Source: Paraburkholderia unamae (GTDB lineage Bacteria > Pseudomonadota > Gammaproteobacteria > Burkholderiales > Burkholderiaceae). From it: a DNA stretch of 64,000 nt. Below, piece by piece: positions 36,062 to 45,558 of the stretch (position 1 is its first letter; every line of letters starts with the position of its first letter). Made by a program: the position numbers and the translations under genes. The stretch lies in NCBI RefSeq assembly GCF_003268775.1, contig NZ_QLSU01000007.1:1-64000 (forward strand), written 5' to 3'. The notes under the pieces were generated by a model. It saw only the letters and a program-made list of their open reading frames with translations, made no database searches and was not told the origin of the DNA.

Positions 36062-37324
36062 TCACTCGGCCATCGCGCCTGCCGCGCGCGCCTGGCGCGA
36101 CACGCGATACAGCATCCAGCTCGCGCAGGAAGCCAGCCCGAACGTCATCGCCCATGCGATGCCGGTGACGTTCCACAGGTGCATGGCGGGCGGCACCGAC
36201 ACGATCAGCGCCCCGACCTGAAGCAGCGAAGCGACCGTGACCGCGCGCGCGTCGCCCACGGCGCGCAGATACGAAGCCAGCACGGAATTCAGCGCGCTGA
36301 TCGCCATGTTGATGACGAAGATGCGAAAGAGCGGCACGGCGGAGAGCCACGCCGCGCCAAGCACGAGCGAAAAGAGCGGCTCGGCGGCAAAGCGCAGCAC
36401 GATCACCACGCACGCGAGACCGAGCGCCGCCGCGGCGAGATACCAGCGGAACAGGCGCGCGGCCGCTTGCGCGCCGCCGCGATGATGCGCGGCGAAGGTG
36501 GGGAACAGGTACTGCGACATCGCGAGCGCGGCATCGGCGAGCAGCATCTGCGCGAGCTTCGACGACATCTGCCAGGCGCCCAGTTGCGTCGGCCCGAGCA
36601 GCTTGCCGACCACGACCTTGTCGAACTGGTTGGTGATGAGGATGATGACGCTGCTCGCCCAGATCCAGCGGCTAAAGCCGACGTAGTGGCCGATGCCCGA
36701 CCAGCGCAGCCGCACCGGCGGGCGCGGCGAGAGCGCGATCCACGTGACGATGCTCTTCACCGCCTCGCCGACCATCATGCCGAGCAGCAGCGAATACGGC
36801 CCCGCGCCCGCCAGCGCGAGCGCGATGCCGAGGCCGCAGTCGATGCACGCCGACGAGATCTCGATGGCCGCGATGTACTGAAAGTGCCGCTCGCGCTGCG
36901 CGATGAAATACGCGGGCGAGGCAAGCCCGCGCAGCAGCGGCAGCAACGCCGCGAGCTGCACGAGCCCAATGGCGCCGCCCAAGTGGAACTGCGCGTCCAT
37001 GAGCGGCGCGCTTGCAACCAGCAGCAGCCCGATCAGCAAGCCGCGCGTGGCGAGCGTGGTCCACACGGCACCCGCTTCGGCGCGCGAGGGCGGCGCAGGG
37101 CCCTGGATCACGGCCTGCGCGAGCCCTGTGTCGGAGAGCGCTTCGGCAATCGCCACCGCGAGCAGCGCGACGCTCGCGAGACCGATCGCGGAAGGCCCGA
37201 GAATGCGCCCGATCACGAGGAACTTGACGGCCACGAGGCCCCGCACGACGACCTGTTGCAGCAATACCCAGGTCGCCGCTCCCGGACCGAAACCCGCCTT
37301 CACCGGCAACGCCGGCAGCCGCAT
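36062..37324 (-). CDS. Polysaccharide repeat-unit flippase (Wzx-like)
   Basis: A MOP-superfamily oligosaccharide flippase of about 420 residues from ATG 37324 (MRLPALPVKAG), with roughly twelve hydrophobic segments. Examples are VVVRGLVAVKFLVIGRILGP near the N-terminus, WASSVIILITNQFDKVVVGKLLG in the middle (the FDKVVVGKLLG stretch is typical of the family), and LWNVTGIAWAMTFGLASCAS near the end. It should flip undecaprenyl-diphosphate-linked repeat units to the periplasm. Longer starts at 37414 and 37486 are open but would add an unusual arginine-rich N-terminus; none has a strong ribosome binding site. Confidence 0.88.
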   Translation of the reverse strand: MRLPALPVKAGFGPGAATWVLLQQVVVRGLVAVKFLVIGRILGPSAIGLASVALLAVAIAEALSDTGLAQAVIQGPAPPSRAEAGAVWTTLATRGLLIGLLLVASAPLMDAQFHLGGAIGLVQLAALLPLLRGLASPAYFIAQRERHFQYIAAIEISSACIDCGLGIALALAGAGPYSLLLGMMVGEAVKSIVTWIALSPRPPVRLRWSGIGHYVGFSRWIWASSVIILITNQFDKVVVGKLLGPTQLGAWQMSSKLAQMLLADAALAMSQYLFPTFAAHHRGGAQAAARLFRWYLAAAALGLACVVIVLRFAAEPLFSLVLGAAWLSAVPLFRIFVINMAISALNSVLASYLRAVGDARAVTVASLLQVGALIVSVPPAMHLWNVTGIAWAMTFGLASCASWMLYRVSRQARAAGAMAE

Positions 37325-37596
37325 CGCGCGCAATGTGCCTCTCCCATGTTCGAGAACGCTTTTTGGACCCCGAGTTCTGGACGTTACCGCGGCTCGAATG
37401 TCACCGAGCGCCATCAGCCAGGTGGATTCGGACGCCCGGGCCGTGGCGCGTCCGGCCGCGCGCCGCCCCGCCCGGCAACGCAACACGCGCCCGCACCCCA
37501 GGCATTTTCGGCCAGCCCACGCTTCGATTTGGCGCGTGCTGCGCGCCCCACGCTGCTATGGTGTTCGAAACACTTTCTATTCGTCAGGCCTCCTGC

Positions 37597-38898
37597 ATGG
37601 ACACCGTGTCGATCGCCAGATACCGCAGCACCGATCCCAACTCGCCGGACGCACCGGACATGCCCGATGCCAACGACGGCGGCGCGAGCCCTGTTGCCGC
37701 GTCATCGACGGACGACGGCTGGATCGCGATCATCGAACCGAACCTCACCGGCCACCGCTGGCGCTACGTCGAGTGGATTTCGCAGGCCTGCGTGGAGGCG
37801 GGACATCGCTGCCTCATCATCACCGATACCGAATTCGCGACGCACCCGTTTGCGCAGCGCGTGGTGAGCGCGGCGCGGCCCGATGTGCGGCTCGTGCCGC
37901 TCGATCTGCATACGGTGCCTCCCGGCCCGCAATACGCGATGAGCGTGTACATGCGCTTTCGCGCGTTCTACGCGCGCGCGCTCGAACAGGTGAGCCGCAC
38001 GGAACGCGTGCGCCTGGTCGTCGCGCCCTACGCCGATTACTTCTTCTACACGCTGGGCGGGCTGGGCTCGCCGTTCGGCGACACGCCCTGGATCGCCATC
38101 GTCATGGGCATGACGTTTCATCACGCGAATTTTGGCTTGCGCACGCCGCGCCGGCCGCTCGTCGATCTGGCCAAGTCGGCGCTGTTCCGGCGCGCCATGC
38201 GCGCACGCGGGTTGCGAACGCTCTTCACGATCGACCCGACCTTGCCCGACTGGTTCGCAGGCACGAAACCGCGACACGCCGCGCCGCTCGACTACGTGGC
38301 CGATCCGTTTCCGGAAATCGAGGGCGTGGACCCGCAGCTCGCGCGCGCGCGTCTCGGCCTCGACGCGCACTCGCGTTATCTGCTGGTTTATGGCGCGATC
38401 AGCGAGCGCAAGGGCATTCGCGAGTTATTGCCCGCGCTCGCGCACAAACACGACGCGCCCTGCCTCGTGATCGCCGGCGAGCAGGAGGAGTACACGCGCG
38501 CGTTCATCAACGAGCACGCGCCGCAACTCACTCATGCGCCCGTGATCTTCGACCAGTTCGTTTCCGAGGACATGGAGCGCGATCTCTTTTCCGCGTGCGA
38601 CGCCGTCTGGCTCGGCTACAAGCAGCACTACGGGATGAGCGGCGTGCTCGTGCAGGCGTACCGCTTCGGCAAGCCGGTGGTGGCGAGCGCCGACGGTTTG
38701 ATCGGCTGGTATTGCCGCGACGGCGCCATGGGCCCGCTGATCGACGATCTCGAACCCGCCACGATCTCGCGTGCGCTCGAAGCGCTCGCCCGGCGCTGGA
38801 ACGAAGGCGCGCCGGTCATGCAGGCGAGCGGCGAGCACCTGCTCTCGCGCAACACGCTCGACCAGTTCAAGCGCACGCTGCAAGCTGCGATGGCTTGA
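37597..38898 (+). CDS. Glycosyltransferase (GT4-like) of the exopolysaccharide locus
   Basis: A 433-residue GT-B enzyme. After a polar, Asp/Pro-rich N-terminus of about 40 residues comes WIAIIEPNLTGHRWRYVEWI. The C-terminal donor domain includes YLLVYGAISERKGIRELLPAL, LVIAGEQEEYTRAF and MSGVLVQAYRFGKPVVAS, in the place of the GT4 E-x7-E motif. The choice of ATG 37597 is tentative: an in-frame ATG lies at 37558 and the frame stays open further upstream, overlapping the region before the divergent flippase. Donor and acceptor are unknown. Confidence 0.82.
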   Translation: MDTVSIARYRSTDPNSPDAPDMPDANDGGASPVAASSTDDGWIAIIEPNLTGHRWRYVEWISQACVEAGHRCLIITDTEFATHPFAQRVVSAARPDVRLVPLDLHTVPPGPQYAMSVYMRFRAFYARALEQVSRTERVRLVVAPYADYFFYTLGGLGSPFGDTPWIAIVMGMTFHHANFGLRTPRRPLVDLAKSALFRRAMRARGLRTLFTIDPTLPDWFAGTKPRHAAPLDYVADPFPEIEGVDPQLARARLGLDAHSRYLLVYGAISERKGIRELLPALAHKHDAPCLVIAGEQEEYTRAFINEHAPQLTHAPVIFDQFVSEDMERDLFSACDAVWLGYKQHYGMSGVLVQAYRFGKPVVASADGLIGWYCRDGAMGPLIDDLEPATISRALEALARRWNEGAPVMQASGEHLLSRNTLDQFKRTLQAAMA

Positions 38899-38977
38899 GC
38901 GCTTCACCCTGGCAATCCGGCAAATATTTAGCAAACCAAAGCGTTGATCGACCGATCTTGCGTGCACTGCAAGCGGC

Positions 38978-40141
38978 TCACGCAATCCCTTCGACCTTGC
39001 CTTCCACGGCGGAACCCTCCTGGCGTTCAGCAACCACGGCCCCGCGCATGTCGGGGAACAACGCGTCGCGCAGGCGCAGGAACGGGAATTCCACGGCGCG
39101 CGTGGTCAGATAGCCCAACGCGATCGCGATGACGAACTGCGCCGCGAGCACCACGGGCCAGGCCACGAGCGAGGGCACGCCGAGCGCGCTCGCCTTGTGG
39201 ATCAGGTAGTCGCCGGGCGCGAGCGCGAGCGAATGCCAGAGGTAGATCCCGTACGAATACACGCCCAGCCACGCAAGCCCGCGATACAGCCACGTCGAGC
39301 GCACGCGCCCCGAATGTTCGAGCACGAGCACGATGAAGGCGCAGAAGCCCAGCGCCTGGATCGTGTAGCCCACGCTCTCGTCGAGCGCGACGTGGGGCGT
39401 GGCGAATGCAAGCCAGGCAAGCAGCAGCGCCACCGCGCCGAGGAGCCAGCGTTTCTTCGCGGCGACGGTTTGCCAGATTTCGGGCTTCATCCAGTAGACG
39501 GTCGCGAGCATGACGCCGATGAGCAGGCTGTCCATGCGGTACTGCGTGTAATTGAACGCGCCCTCCAGGTCGCCGCTCGCGACCGCCGCACAACGCGCGC
39601 CGAGCACGATCAGGCACAGCGTGGCCATCACGACGATGAGCGCGTTCGCGCGCAGCTTGAAATGCGCGAGCAGGATGAGGAGCGCGGGCAGAAACAGATA
39701 AAAGTGTTCTTCGACGGCGAGACTCCAGGTTTGCGCAATGGAGGTGCCGAAGTAATTCTGCATGTGCGTGAGGTTTTGCCAGAGAAACGTGTCGCGCGGG
39801 TGGCGGCCGGCAATCGCATGAAAGAGGATCAGCGCGTAGTACGCCGGCCAGATCTTGAAGATGCGTCGCACGATGAAGCGCCGCGCGCCGATCCGGCCCG
39901 ACTGCGCATACTGGCGCAACAGCAGCCCGCCCACGAGAAAACCGCTCAGCGTGAAAAACAGGTTCACGCCTTCGTGGCCGAAGCTTTTCAGCGGGTACTC
40001 GAGAATGCCGACCCACGCGTGGCCGGTACGCACGGTGTGAAAGTGATAGCCCATCACGACGAAGATCGCGATGCCACGCACGAAGTCGAGCTCGACGGAT
40101 CGCCCACGCGTCGACAACCTCACACCGTGCATCAGCTTCAT
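38978..40141 (-). CDS. Membrane-bound acyltransferase (acyltransferase family 3)
   Basis: A 387-residue integral membrane protein with about ten transmembrane segments. The family 3 signatures are clear: ELDFVRGIAIFVVMGYHF at the N-terminus with the conserved Arg and His, HEGVNLFFTLSGFLVGGLL, then RRIFKIWPAYY and TWSLAVEEHFYLFLPALL. Such proteins O-acetylate or otherwise acylate exopolysaccharides and O-antigens from the cytoplasmic or periplasmic side. AGGAAAGCGTC before ATG 40141 is a good ribosome binding site. It lies divergent from the polymerase gene, so it probably decorates the same polymer. Confidence 0.93.
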   Translation of the reverse strand: MKLMHGVRLSTRGRSVELDFVRGIAIFVVMGYHFHTVRTGHAWVGILEYPLKSFGHEGVNLFFTLSGFLVGGLLLRQYAQSGRIGARRFIVRRIFKIWPAYYALILFHAIAGRHPRDTFLWQNLTHMQNYFGTSIAQTWSLAVEEHFYLFLPALLILLAHFKLRANALIVVMATLCLIVLGARCAAVASGDLEGAFNYTQYRMDSLLIGVMLATVYWMKPEIWQTVAAKKRWLLGAVALLLAWLAFATPHVALDESVGYTIQALGFCAFIVLVLEHSGRVRSTWLYRGLAWLGVYSYGIYLWHSLALAPGDYLIHKASALGVPSLVAWPVVLAAQFVIAIALGYLTTRAVEFPFLRLRDALFPDMRGAVVAERQEGSAVEGKVEGIA

Positions 40142-40453
40142 GACGCTTTCCTCGCTCAGTCCGTGCCGAAATCCCCAGCAAGGCAGACGCTGAAAACTTA
40201 CTCCTGCTGACCCCATCATGCGCACAGCCGCCGTGCAGCGTGCGCCAACTTCCCGGCGTTCTCGGCCACGCGTGTACGGCAAACCACGTACCGGATCAGA
40301 ATATTTTTCCGGCCGCCACAACCCAGCCGCTTCCCGCCACGCGCATGCGCAAGCCTCTTGCGCCGTTTTATATTGACTTGAGCCTTCGCATGCCACGCGT
40401 CTGCACGACGCATTCGTCATGCGACCCCATGCACCGCACCGGGAGGAATGCCG
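40142..40453. other. Divergent promoter region, acyltransferase and polymerase
   Basis: A 312-bp gap between divergent genes. It has an AT-rich patch around 40366-40380 with TTTTATATTGACTTG, but I cannot pair it with a convincing second promoter box. No ORF with a ribosome binding site was found. Confidence 0.5.
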
Positions 40454-41860
40454 ATGCGAAACAAACATGCCGTTTTGTGGATCTGGGTGTGTCTTGTGCC
40501 TCTCGCCTTCGACTACAAGGCGCCCGACTCCGGCTTCGGGCACAGCGCACAATGGCTGGCCGTTTTTCCGGCGCTCGCCGGGTCGGCCATCCTCGCGATG
40601 ATCGGCCCGCGCTTCGCGCGCCCGGCTCGCCTGCGCTCGTTCGTCACGGGCGCGCTCGTATTGAGCCTCGTGGGCAGTGTGATCGCCCAGATGCTCCAGC
40701 ACAACCCCGTTGGCCAGTACCTGCGCGTGATCCTGCCGTTTTTGCTGTTCGTGCTCGGCTACCTGGCGATGTGCCGCCCGTGGCACCCCATACGCGTCAT
40801 GCAGATGCAGCGCGCGCTCTACTATGCGAACGTGCTGGGCCTGCTATTCACGTTTTGCTTCGGCCTGCTCGTCGTCGGCGGACCGCTCTCCGATATCCGC
40901 TTCCGGATCGTCTCGCCGACCTTGCTGGCGCTGCAAGGCATGCTGCTGCACCAGTTCATCGTCGCGCGGCGCTTCAACATGACGATGGTGCTCGTTTTCC
41001 TCGCCACGCTGGTGGTCGAATTGCTGAGCGTCACGCGCAGCCTGCTGCTCGCCACCGTGCTGCTCGCCGTGTTCGCCGCGTGGCTCGCCTCACCGTCGCT
41101 GAGCCACCTGATCAAGTCGTTCTTCCGCGCGGGCGTGGCGCTTTCGTTCGTCGTGGCGCTTGGCGTGGGGACGGCCTGGCTTTTTCCGTCCATCACGAAC
41201 CACTGGAGCCAGCGCGTGAACGCCGCGCAGAAGTCGGACTCCGATCGGGACCCAACCACCGTCACGCGTATCGCGGAGATGCGCGACCAGTACGACCAGG
41301 TCACCGCGTCGGCGGAATCGCTGCTGTTCGGCAAGGGCTTTGGCCACGAGTACCGCTATTCGCCGCTCTATTTTCAGTACGTGAACCAGACGTTCAGCAA
41401 GTCTGATTATTTCAACACCAGCGACTGGGTGGCGGGCCACAACTTCTGGGTGTACCAGCTCTACGCGGAAGGCATCCTGTTCGGCGCCTGCATGCCGCTC
41501 GCGGTGATCGTCGCGCTCGTGGTCGCCGGACGGGCCTTCCGGCGCTGGCGCCGCATCGCGCCGCGCCACCCGCTGCTCATGCCGATGAGCATGGCGATTC
41601 TCATGCTCGCCGCGTTGCCGGGCGCGTCGATCGGCGGCAATCCGCTCGGCACGCGCTTCTCGGGGCTCGTGTACGGCATCGCGCTCGGCCTGATCGTTGC
41701 GCTGTACTCGCAACTGCATCACCGCATCGACCTCGTGCGCCGTCAGCAGCGCATGCACCCGGCTTACCGGCGCGAACACGCCGAACCCGCTTTCAGACCA
41801 ACGGCGCCCCCGGCGGCGCCGGTGCCGCTCAATACCTATGCGACTCCGGAGCCCCGATGA
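40454..41860 (+). CDS. O-antigen/exopolysaccharide polymerase (Wzy-like)
   Basis: A 468-residue membrane protein with ten or more hydrophobic segments and a large periplasmic loop (about residues 250-330, around HNFWVYQLYAEG) that fits the Wzy_C/O-antigen ligase superfamily. SVTRSLLLATVLLAVFAAW in the middle carries the conserved Arg of that group. The C-terminus is a polar, Pro/Ala-rich cytoplasmic tail. GGGAGG ends seven bases before ATG 40454, so this start is preferred over the ATG six bases earlier. The stop overlaps the start of the next glycosyltransferase as ATGA, so the two are translationally coupled. Confidence 0.85.
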   Translation: MRNKHAVLWIWVCLVPLAFDYKAPDSGFGHSAQWLAVFPALAGSAILAMIGPRFARPARLRSFVTGALVLSLVGSVIAQMLQHNPVGQYLRVILPFLLFVLGYLAMCRPWHPIRVMQMQRALYYANVLGLLFTFCFGLLVVGGPLSDIRFRIVSPTLLALQGMLLHQFIVARRFNMTMVLVFLATLVVELLSVTRSLLLATVLLAVFAAWLASPSLSHLIKSFFRAGVALSFVVALGVGTAWLFPSITNHWSQRVNAAQKSDSDRDPTTVTRIAEMRDQYDQVTASAESLLFGKGFGHEYRYSPLYFQYVNQTFSKSDYFNTSDWVAGHNFWVYQLYAEGILFGACMPLAVIVALVVAGRAFRRWRRIAPRHPLLMPMSMAILMLAALPGASIGGNPLGTRFSGLVYGIALGLIVALYSQLHHRIDLVRRQQRMHPAYRREHAEPAFRPTAPPAAPVPLNTYATPEPR

Positions 41861-43137
41861 ACATCCTGCACCTCGTGTCCACCGTCGACCCCCGCTCGGG
41901 CGGCCCGATCGAAGGCGTGCGCCAGAGCGGCCTCGCCATGGGCGCGCTCGGCCATCAGATCGAAGTGGCCTCGCTCGATCCGATCGACGCGCCTTACGTG
42001 CGCGATTTTCCGCTTTCGCTGCATGCCCTCGGGCCCGGTCGCGGGCACTACGGCTACAGCGCCGGCTACGTGCCGTGGCTGCGCGCGAACGCCGGGCGCT
42101 TCGACGCCGCGATCGTGCACGGACTCTGGCAGTACCACGGCTTCGGCGCCTGGCGCGCGCTGCGTCACGCGCAGGTGCCCTACTACGTCTACACGCACGG
42201 CATGCTCGACCCGTGGTTCCGCACCACCTATCCCGTCAAGCATATGAAGAAATGGGCGTACTGGCCGTGGGCCGATTATCGCGTGCTGCGCGACGCCGCC
42301 GCCGTGGTCTTCACGACCGACGAGGAACGCCTGCTCGCGCGCGAATCGTTCTGGCTCTATCGCGCAAACGAGCGCGTCGTGCCGTTCGGCACCAACGGGC
42401 CGCAAGACGACGCGCGCACGTTGCGTGACGCCTTTCTGCAAGCATCGCCGCATTTGCAGAACAAGCGCATCGTGCTTTTTCTCGGCCGTCTGCATCCGAA
42501 GAAGGGCTGCGACATGCTGATTCACGCGTTCGCCGAACATGCCCGCGAAACGCCCGACGCGCACCTGCTGATGGCGGGCCCCGACAAGGGCAACTGGCAG
42601 CCGGCCTTGCAGGCGATCGCGCAATCGCACGGCATCGCGCACCGCATCAGCTGGCCGGGCATGCTGCAAGGCAACCTCAAGTGGGGCGCGTTTTTTGCAA
42701 GCGATGTGTTCGTGCTGCCCTCGCACCAGGAGAACTTCGGCGTGTCGGTGGCGGAGGCGCTCGCGTGCGGTCTGCCCGTGCTGGTCTCCGACAAGGTCGG
42801 CGTGTGGCGCGAAGTCGAAGCGGATCAAGCGGGCTTCGTCGCACCGGACACGGTAGCGGGCACGCGGCGGCTTTTCGCGGCGTGGCGCGCACTGGACGAG
42901 CGCGCGCGCGACGCGATGCGCGCCCAGGCACGGCACACCTTCGACGCGCGCTTCGCGATGGATCGCATGGTGCGCGCGCTGCTCGGCTTGTTGCAGGAGC
43001 ATCCGTCGCACGCCGGCGCGCGGCTGCGCGCGGGGCGTCCCATCAACGTCATGGCGCGCGTCGATCCGGATGTGGAGCAGGCGGAGCGCACGGATCGCGC
43101 AGAGCACACAGAACACGCGGCGTCGGCACAGAACTGA
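41857..43137 (+). CDS. Family 4 glycosyltransferase of the exopolysaccharide locus
   Basis: A 426-residue retaining GT-B glycosyltransferase. MNILHLVSTVDPRSGGPIEG is the classic GT4 N-terminus with its glycine loop. YVYTHGMLDPWF follows the WcaK/WbaZ-like pattern, IVLFLGRLHPKKGCDMLIHAF starts the donor domain, and PSHQENFGVSVAEALACGLP contains the E-F-G-x5-E catalytic motif. It overlaps the polymerase gene by four bases. An acidic, His-rich tail of about 25 residues follows the fold. Confidence 0.92.
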   Translation: MNILHLVSTVDPRSGGPIEGVRQSGLAMGALGHQIEVASLDPIDAPYVRDFPLSLHALGPGRGHYGYSAGYVPWLRANAGRFDAAIVHGLWQYHGFGAWRALRHAQVPYYVYTHGMLDPWFRTTYPVKHMKKWAYWPWADYRVLRDAAAVVFTTDEERLLARESFWLYRANERVVPFGTNGPQDDARTLRDAFLQASPHLQNKRIVLFLGRLHPKKGCDMLIHAFAEHARETPDAHLLMAGPDKGNWQPALQAIAQSHGIAHRISWPGMLQGNLKWGAFFASDVFVLPSHQENFGVSVAEALACGLPVLVSDKVGVWREVEADQAGFVAPDTVAGTRRLFAAWRALDERARDAMRAQARHTFDARFAMDRMVRALLGLLQEHPSHAGARLRAGRPINVMARVDPDVEQAERTDRAEHTEHAASAQN

Positions 43138-43320
43138 ATGTCGCAGCGCCTTGGCCCGAGGTTGAATCCGCGGGCGGCGCAATGAATCAGATAGCGGATT
43201 GGCTGGGATTGGCAGGGGTGACGAAGCAACGCGGCTGAAGCGTCAAAACCATACGAACGATAAGCCTGGCGTTGCACTTTCGTGGCGATGTGCGAATCCT
43301 GATAGTGAGGGGGCAAGACT

Positions 43321-44607
43321 ATGTTAAACAACACACCGGTTGGTTCGAGCGCGCAGGCCAACGACGCAACCGCGACGCAACGCACGCACGAGGACCTCTC
43401 GTGCAGCGAGGCATGCAACAGCACACGCGCTCATCGCAGGGCGACGGCAGGCCGCGCATGGGCCGCCATGGCGGCGCTTGCGGCGATCACGGCCCTGATC
43501 GCGGGCTGCGGGCTGTCGCCCGGCATGACGGCGCCTTCGAGCGTCACCCAGGCGAAGGCCGCCACCGGCGCCGCGCACACCGGCGGCAAGGACGATCAGC
43601 CGCCGGCCGGCGCGCTCGTCGAGATCAACAACGAGCTGGTCGCGAAGGAGGCGGCGGAGCGGCCGACCACGATCCCGACCAACGTCGAAACGCTGTTCGG
43701 CACGCCCAAGCCCTACACGCTCGGGCCCGGCGACGTGCTAAGCATAGTCGTGTGGGATCACCCCGAGATGAACCTGCCCTCGGGCGGCGGTGGCGGCGGC
43801 AACGGGCAGCAGGATCAAAGCGCAAGCCAGGTCCACTCGGGCTATACCGTCGACTCGTCGGGCGCGATCCAAGTGGCCTACGTGGGCCCGATTCACGTGG
43901 CCGGGCTCACCGAGATGGAAGCGCGCAACCTCGTGGCGAGCAAGCTCGCCTACTACCTGAACAAGCCGCAGGTGACGCTGCGCATCGAGTCGTATCGCAG
44001 CCGCCGCGTGTACGTGGACGGCGAGGTGCGCACGCCGGGCCTCATGGTGCTCAACGACATGACGATGTCGCTGCCCGAGGCGATCAACCGCGCGGGCGGC
44101 TTCACGGCGGCGGGCGACCGCTCGCGGGTTAGCGTGACGCGCGGCGACAAGACGATCCTGGTGAACATCCCCGACATGATCAAGAAGGGCGTGAACCCGG
44201 ACAAGATCCTGCTGCAAAACGGCGATCTCGTGCGCGTGTATTCGGCCAACGAAAGCCGGGTGTTCGTGCTGGGCGAAGTCGGCCATCCCGGTCCGCTTCC
44301 GTTCGACAACGGGCATCTGTCGCTGAACGACGCGCTGGGTAACGCGGGCGGCATCAGCCAGGGCTCGGGCGACGCCTCGCAGGTGTACGTGGTGCGCGGG
44401 CAAAAAGAAGGACATCGAACGGTCTTCCACCTCGACGCTTCCACGCCGGAAGCGATGGCCACGGCCGACGAGTTCGATCTGAAGCCGAACGACGTGGTGT
44501 TCGTCGACGCCTCCGCGCTCGTGAAGTGGAGCCGCGTGGTCAACCTGATCCTGCCGAGCACGCAGGCGGCGGCGGCAGGCCGGGCGGTGGGTTACGGGGG
44601 ATACTAG
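43321..44607 (+). CDS. Polysaccharide export outer-membrane lipoprotein (OPX, Wza-like)
   Basis: An OPX-family channel protein (428 residues) through which the polymer crosses the outer membrane. A hydrophobic stretch ends in the lipobox IAGC (Cys63). The PES/Poly_export signature begins YTLGPGDVLSIVVWDHPEM and is followed by two SLBB-like beta-grasp repeats (about 230-400, e.g. VYVDGEVRTPG and VFVLGEVGHPGP). GAGGGGGCAAGACT before ATG 43321 is a strong ribosome binding site, so the unusually long 47-residue polar N-region before the signal peptide appears real. A shorter form from ATG 43468 is the alternative. A 9-residue Gly-rich insertion interrupts the PES domain. Confidence 0.93.
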   Translation: MLNNTPVGSSAQANDATATQRTHEDLSCSEACNSTRAHRRATAGRAWAAMAALAAITALIAGCGLSPGMTAPSSVTQAKAATGAAHTGGKDDQPPAGALVEINNELVAKEAAERPTTIPTNVETLFGTPKPYTLGPGDVLSIVVWDHPEMNLPSGGGGGGNGQQDQSASQVHSGYTVDSSGAIQVAYVGPIHVAGLTEMEARNLVASKLAYYLNKPQVTLRIESYRSRRVYVDGEVRTPGLMVLNDMTMSLPEAINRAGGFTAAGDRSRVSVTRGDKTILVNIPDMIKKGVNPDKILLQNGDLVRVYSANESRVFVLGEVGHPGPLPFDNGHLSLNDALGNAGGISQGSGDASQVYVVRGQKEGHRTVFHLDASTPEAMATADEFDLKPNDVVFVDASALVKWSRVVNLILPSTQAAAAGRAVGYGGY

Positions 44608-44630
44608 TTGGGAGCCGGATGGGAGTTGAT

Positions 44631-44656
44631 GTGAGCAGGCCTGCGGGCCTGCTCAC
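44631..44656. terminator. Hairpin between convergent OPX and acetyltransferase genes
   Basis: An 11-bp perfect stem, GTGAGCAGGCC with GGCCTGCTCAC, loop TGCG. There is no T-run, so termination strength is uncertain, but the position between convergent stops fits. Confidence 0.55.
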
Positions 44657-44698
44657 GCTCCGTCTGGAAGCGATCCGAAGTGCTTCGGTCGCGCAGCG

Positions 44699-45376
44699 TT
44701 ACGACTTGCCTTCCTGAAAGCGCCAGCGAATGAAGCGGCACGGATTGCCGCCATACACGCCGCCCGCTTCGAGCGAGCGATGCACGACCGAGAGCGGCGT
44801 GACGACGGCCGAGCGCCCGATGGTCACGCCCATCTGCACGACGCATTTCGACGAGACCCACGCGCCGTCCTCGATCACGATCGGGGCCACGTGCAGGTCC
44901 ATGTTCGTGCGCAGGTCGTGCGAGCCCGCGCTGAGAAATGCGCCCTGCGAAATGCACACGTTCGAACCGATGCGAATGGGCGCCTGGTTGTAGATCCACA
45001 CGTCCACGCCGATCCAGCAGTTCTCGCCCATCTCGAGATTCCACGGCGCCTTCACGCGCATGGGATGCACGAGGCGGCAGCCCGCGCCGACCTTCGCGCC
45101 AAAGAGGCGCAAGAGCCCCACGCGCAGCGCCGAGAGCGGCAGCAGACGGTTGTCGAGCACGCAGGTCTCGACAACGTACCACACGGCCTGCACGAGCTTG
45201 CCGCGGCGCGCGACGTAGTTGCCTTTGCCCGCGCGGCTCAAGTCGATCACGCGAATTTCCGCCTGTGTGGACGGCGACGTATGCGGCTGCGCGACGCCCG
45301 CAGGCGACGGCTCGCCCGCGCCCTCATCGCGAGCACCGATGCCCATGCTCCCGATACCTTCGACCGTTTCCGCCAT
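44699..45376 (-). CDS. WcaF-like colanic acid-type O-acetyltransferase
   Basis: A 225-residue left-handed beta-helix acyltransferase. Hexapeptide repeats run from about 90 to 205 (FGAKVGAGCRLVHPMRV, NCWIGVDVWIYNQAPIRIGS, SSKCVVQMGVTIGRSAVV). SHDLRTNMDLHVAPIVIEDG is close to the WcaF group, whose members acetylate fucose in colanic acid, and the putative catalytic His is in GSHD. The N-terminal 40 residues are a variable, probably disordered extension. AAGGAGCGTTC before ATG 45376 is a strong ribosome binding site. It fits the GDP-fucose genes at 47716-49807. Confidence 0.88.
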   Translation of the reverse strand: MAETVEGIGSMGIGARDEGAGEPSPAGVAQPHTSPSTQAEIRVIDLSRAGKGNYVARRGKLVQAVWYVVETCVLDNRLLPLSALRVGLLRLFGAKVGAGCRLVHPMRVKAPWNLEMGENCWIGVDVWIYNQAPIRIGSNVCISQGAFLSAGSHDLRTNMDLHVAPIVIEDGAWVSSKCVVQMGVTIGRSAVVTPLSVVHRSLEAGGVYGGNPCRFIRWRFQEGKS

Positions 45377-45558
45377 GAACGCTCCTTGCCCATCCGGGTC
45401 GATTTCTGTTTGCGGCTTGCCGTTTCATTATCGGGCGGCCGTCATGCCCGCTCGCGCGCGTGGCCGACACTGCCGGGGTTTTGGCGCGGCGGCCGGGCGC
45501 GGTGTGGGCAACATGAAGGCATGACGCCGCATTGTTGGCGGCGCGCAGGATAGACGCC

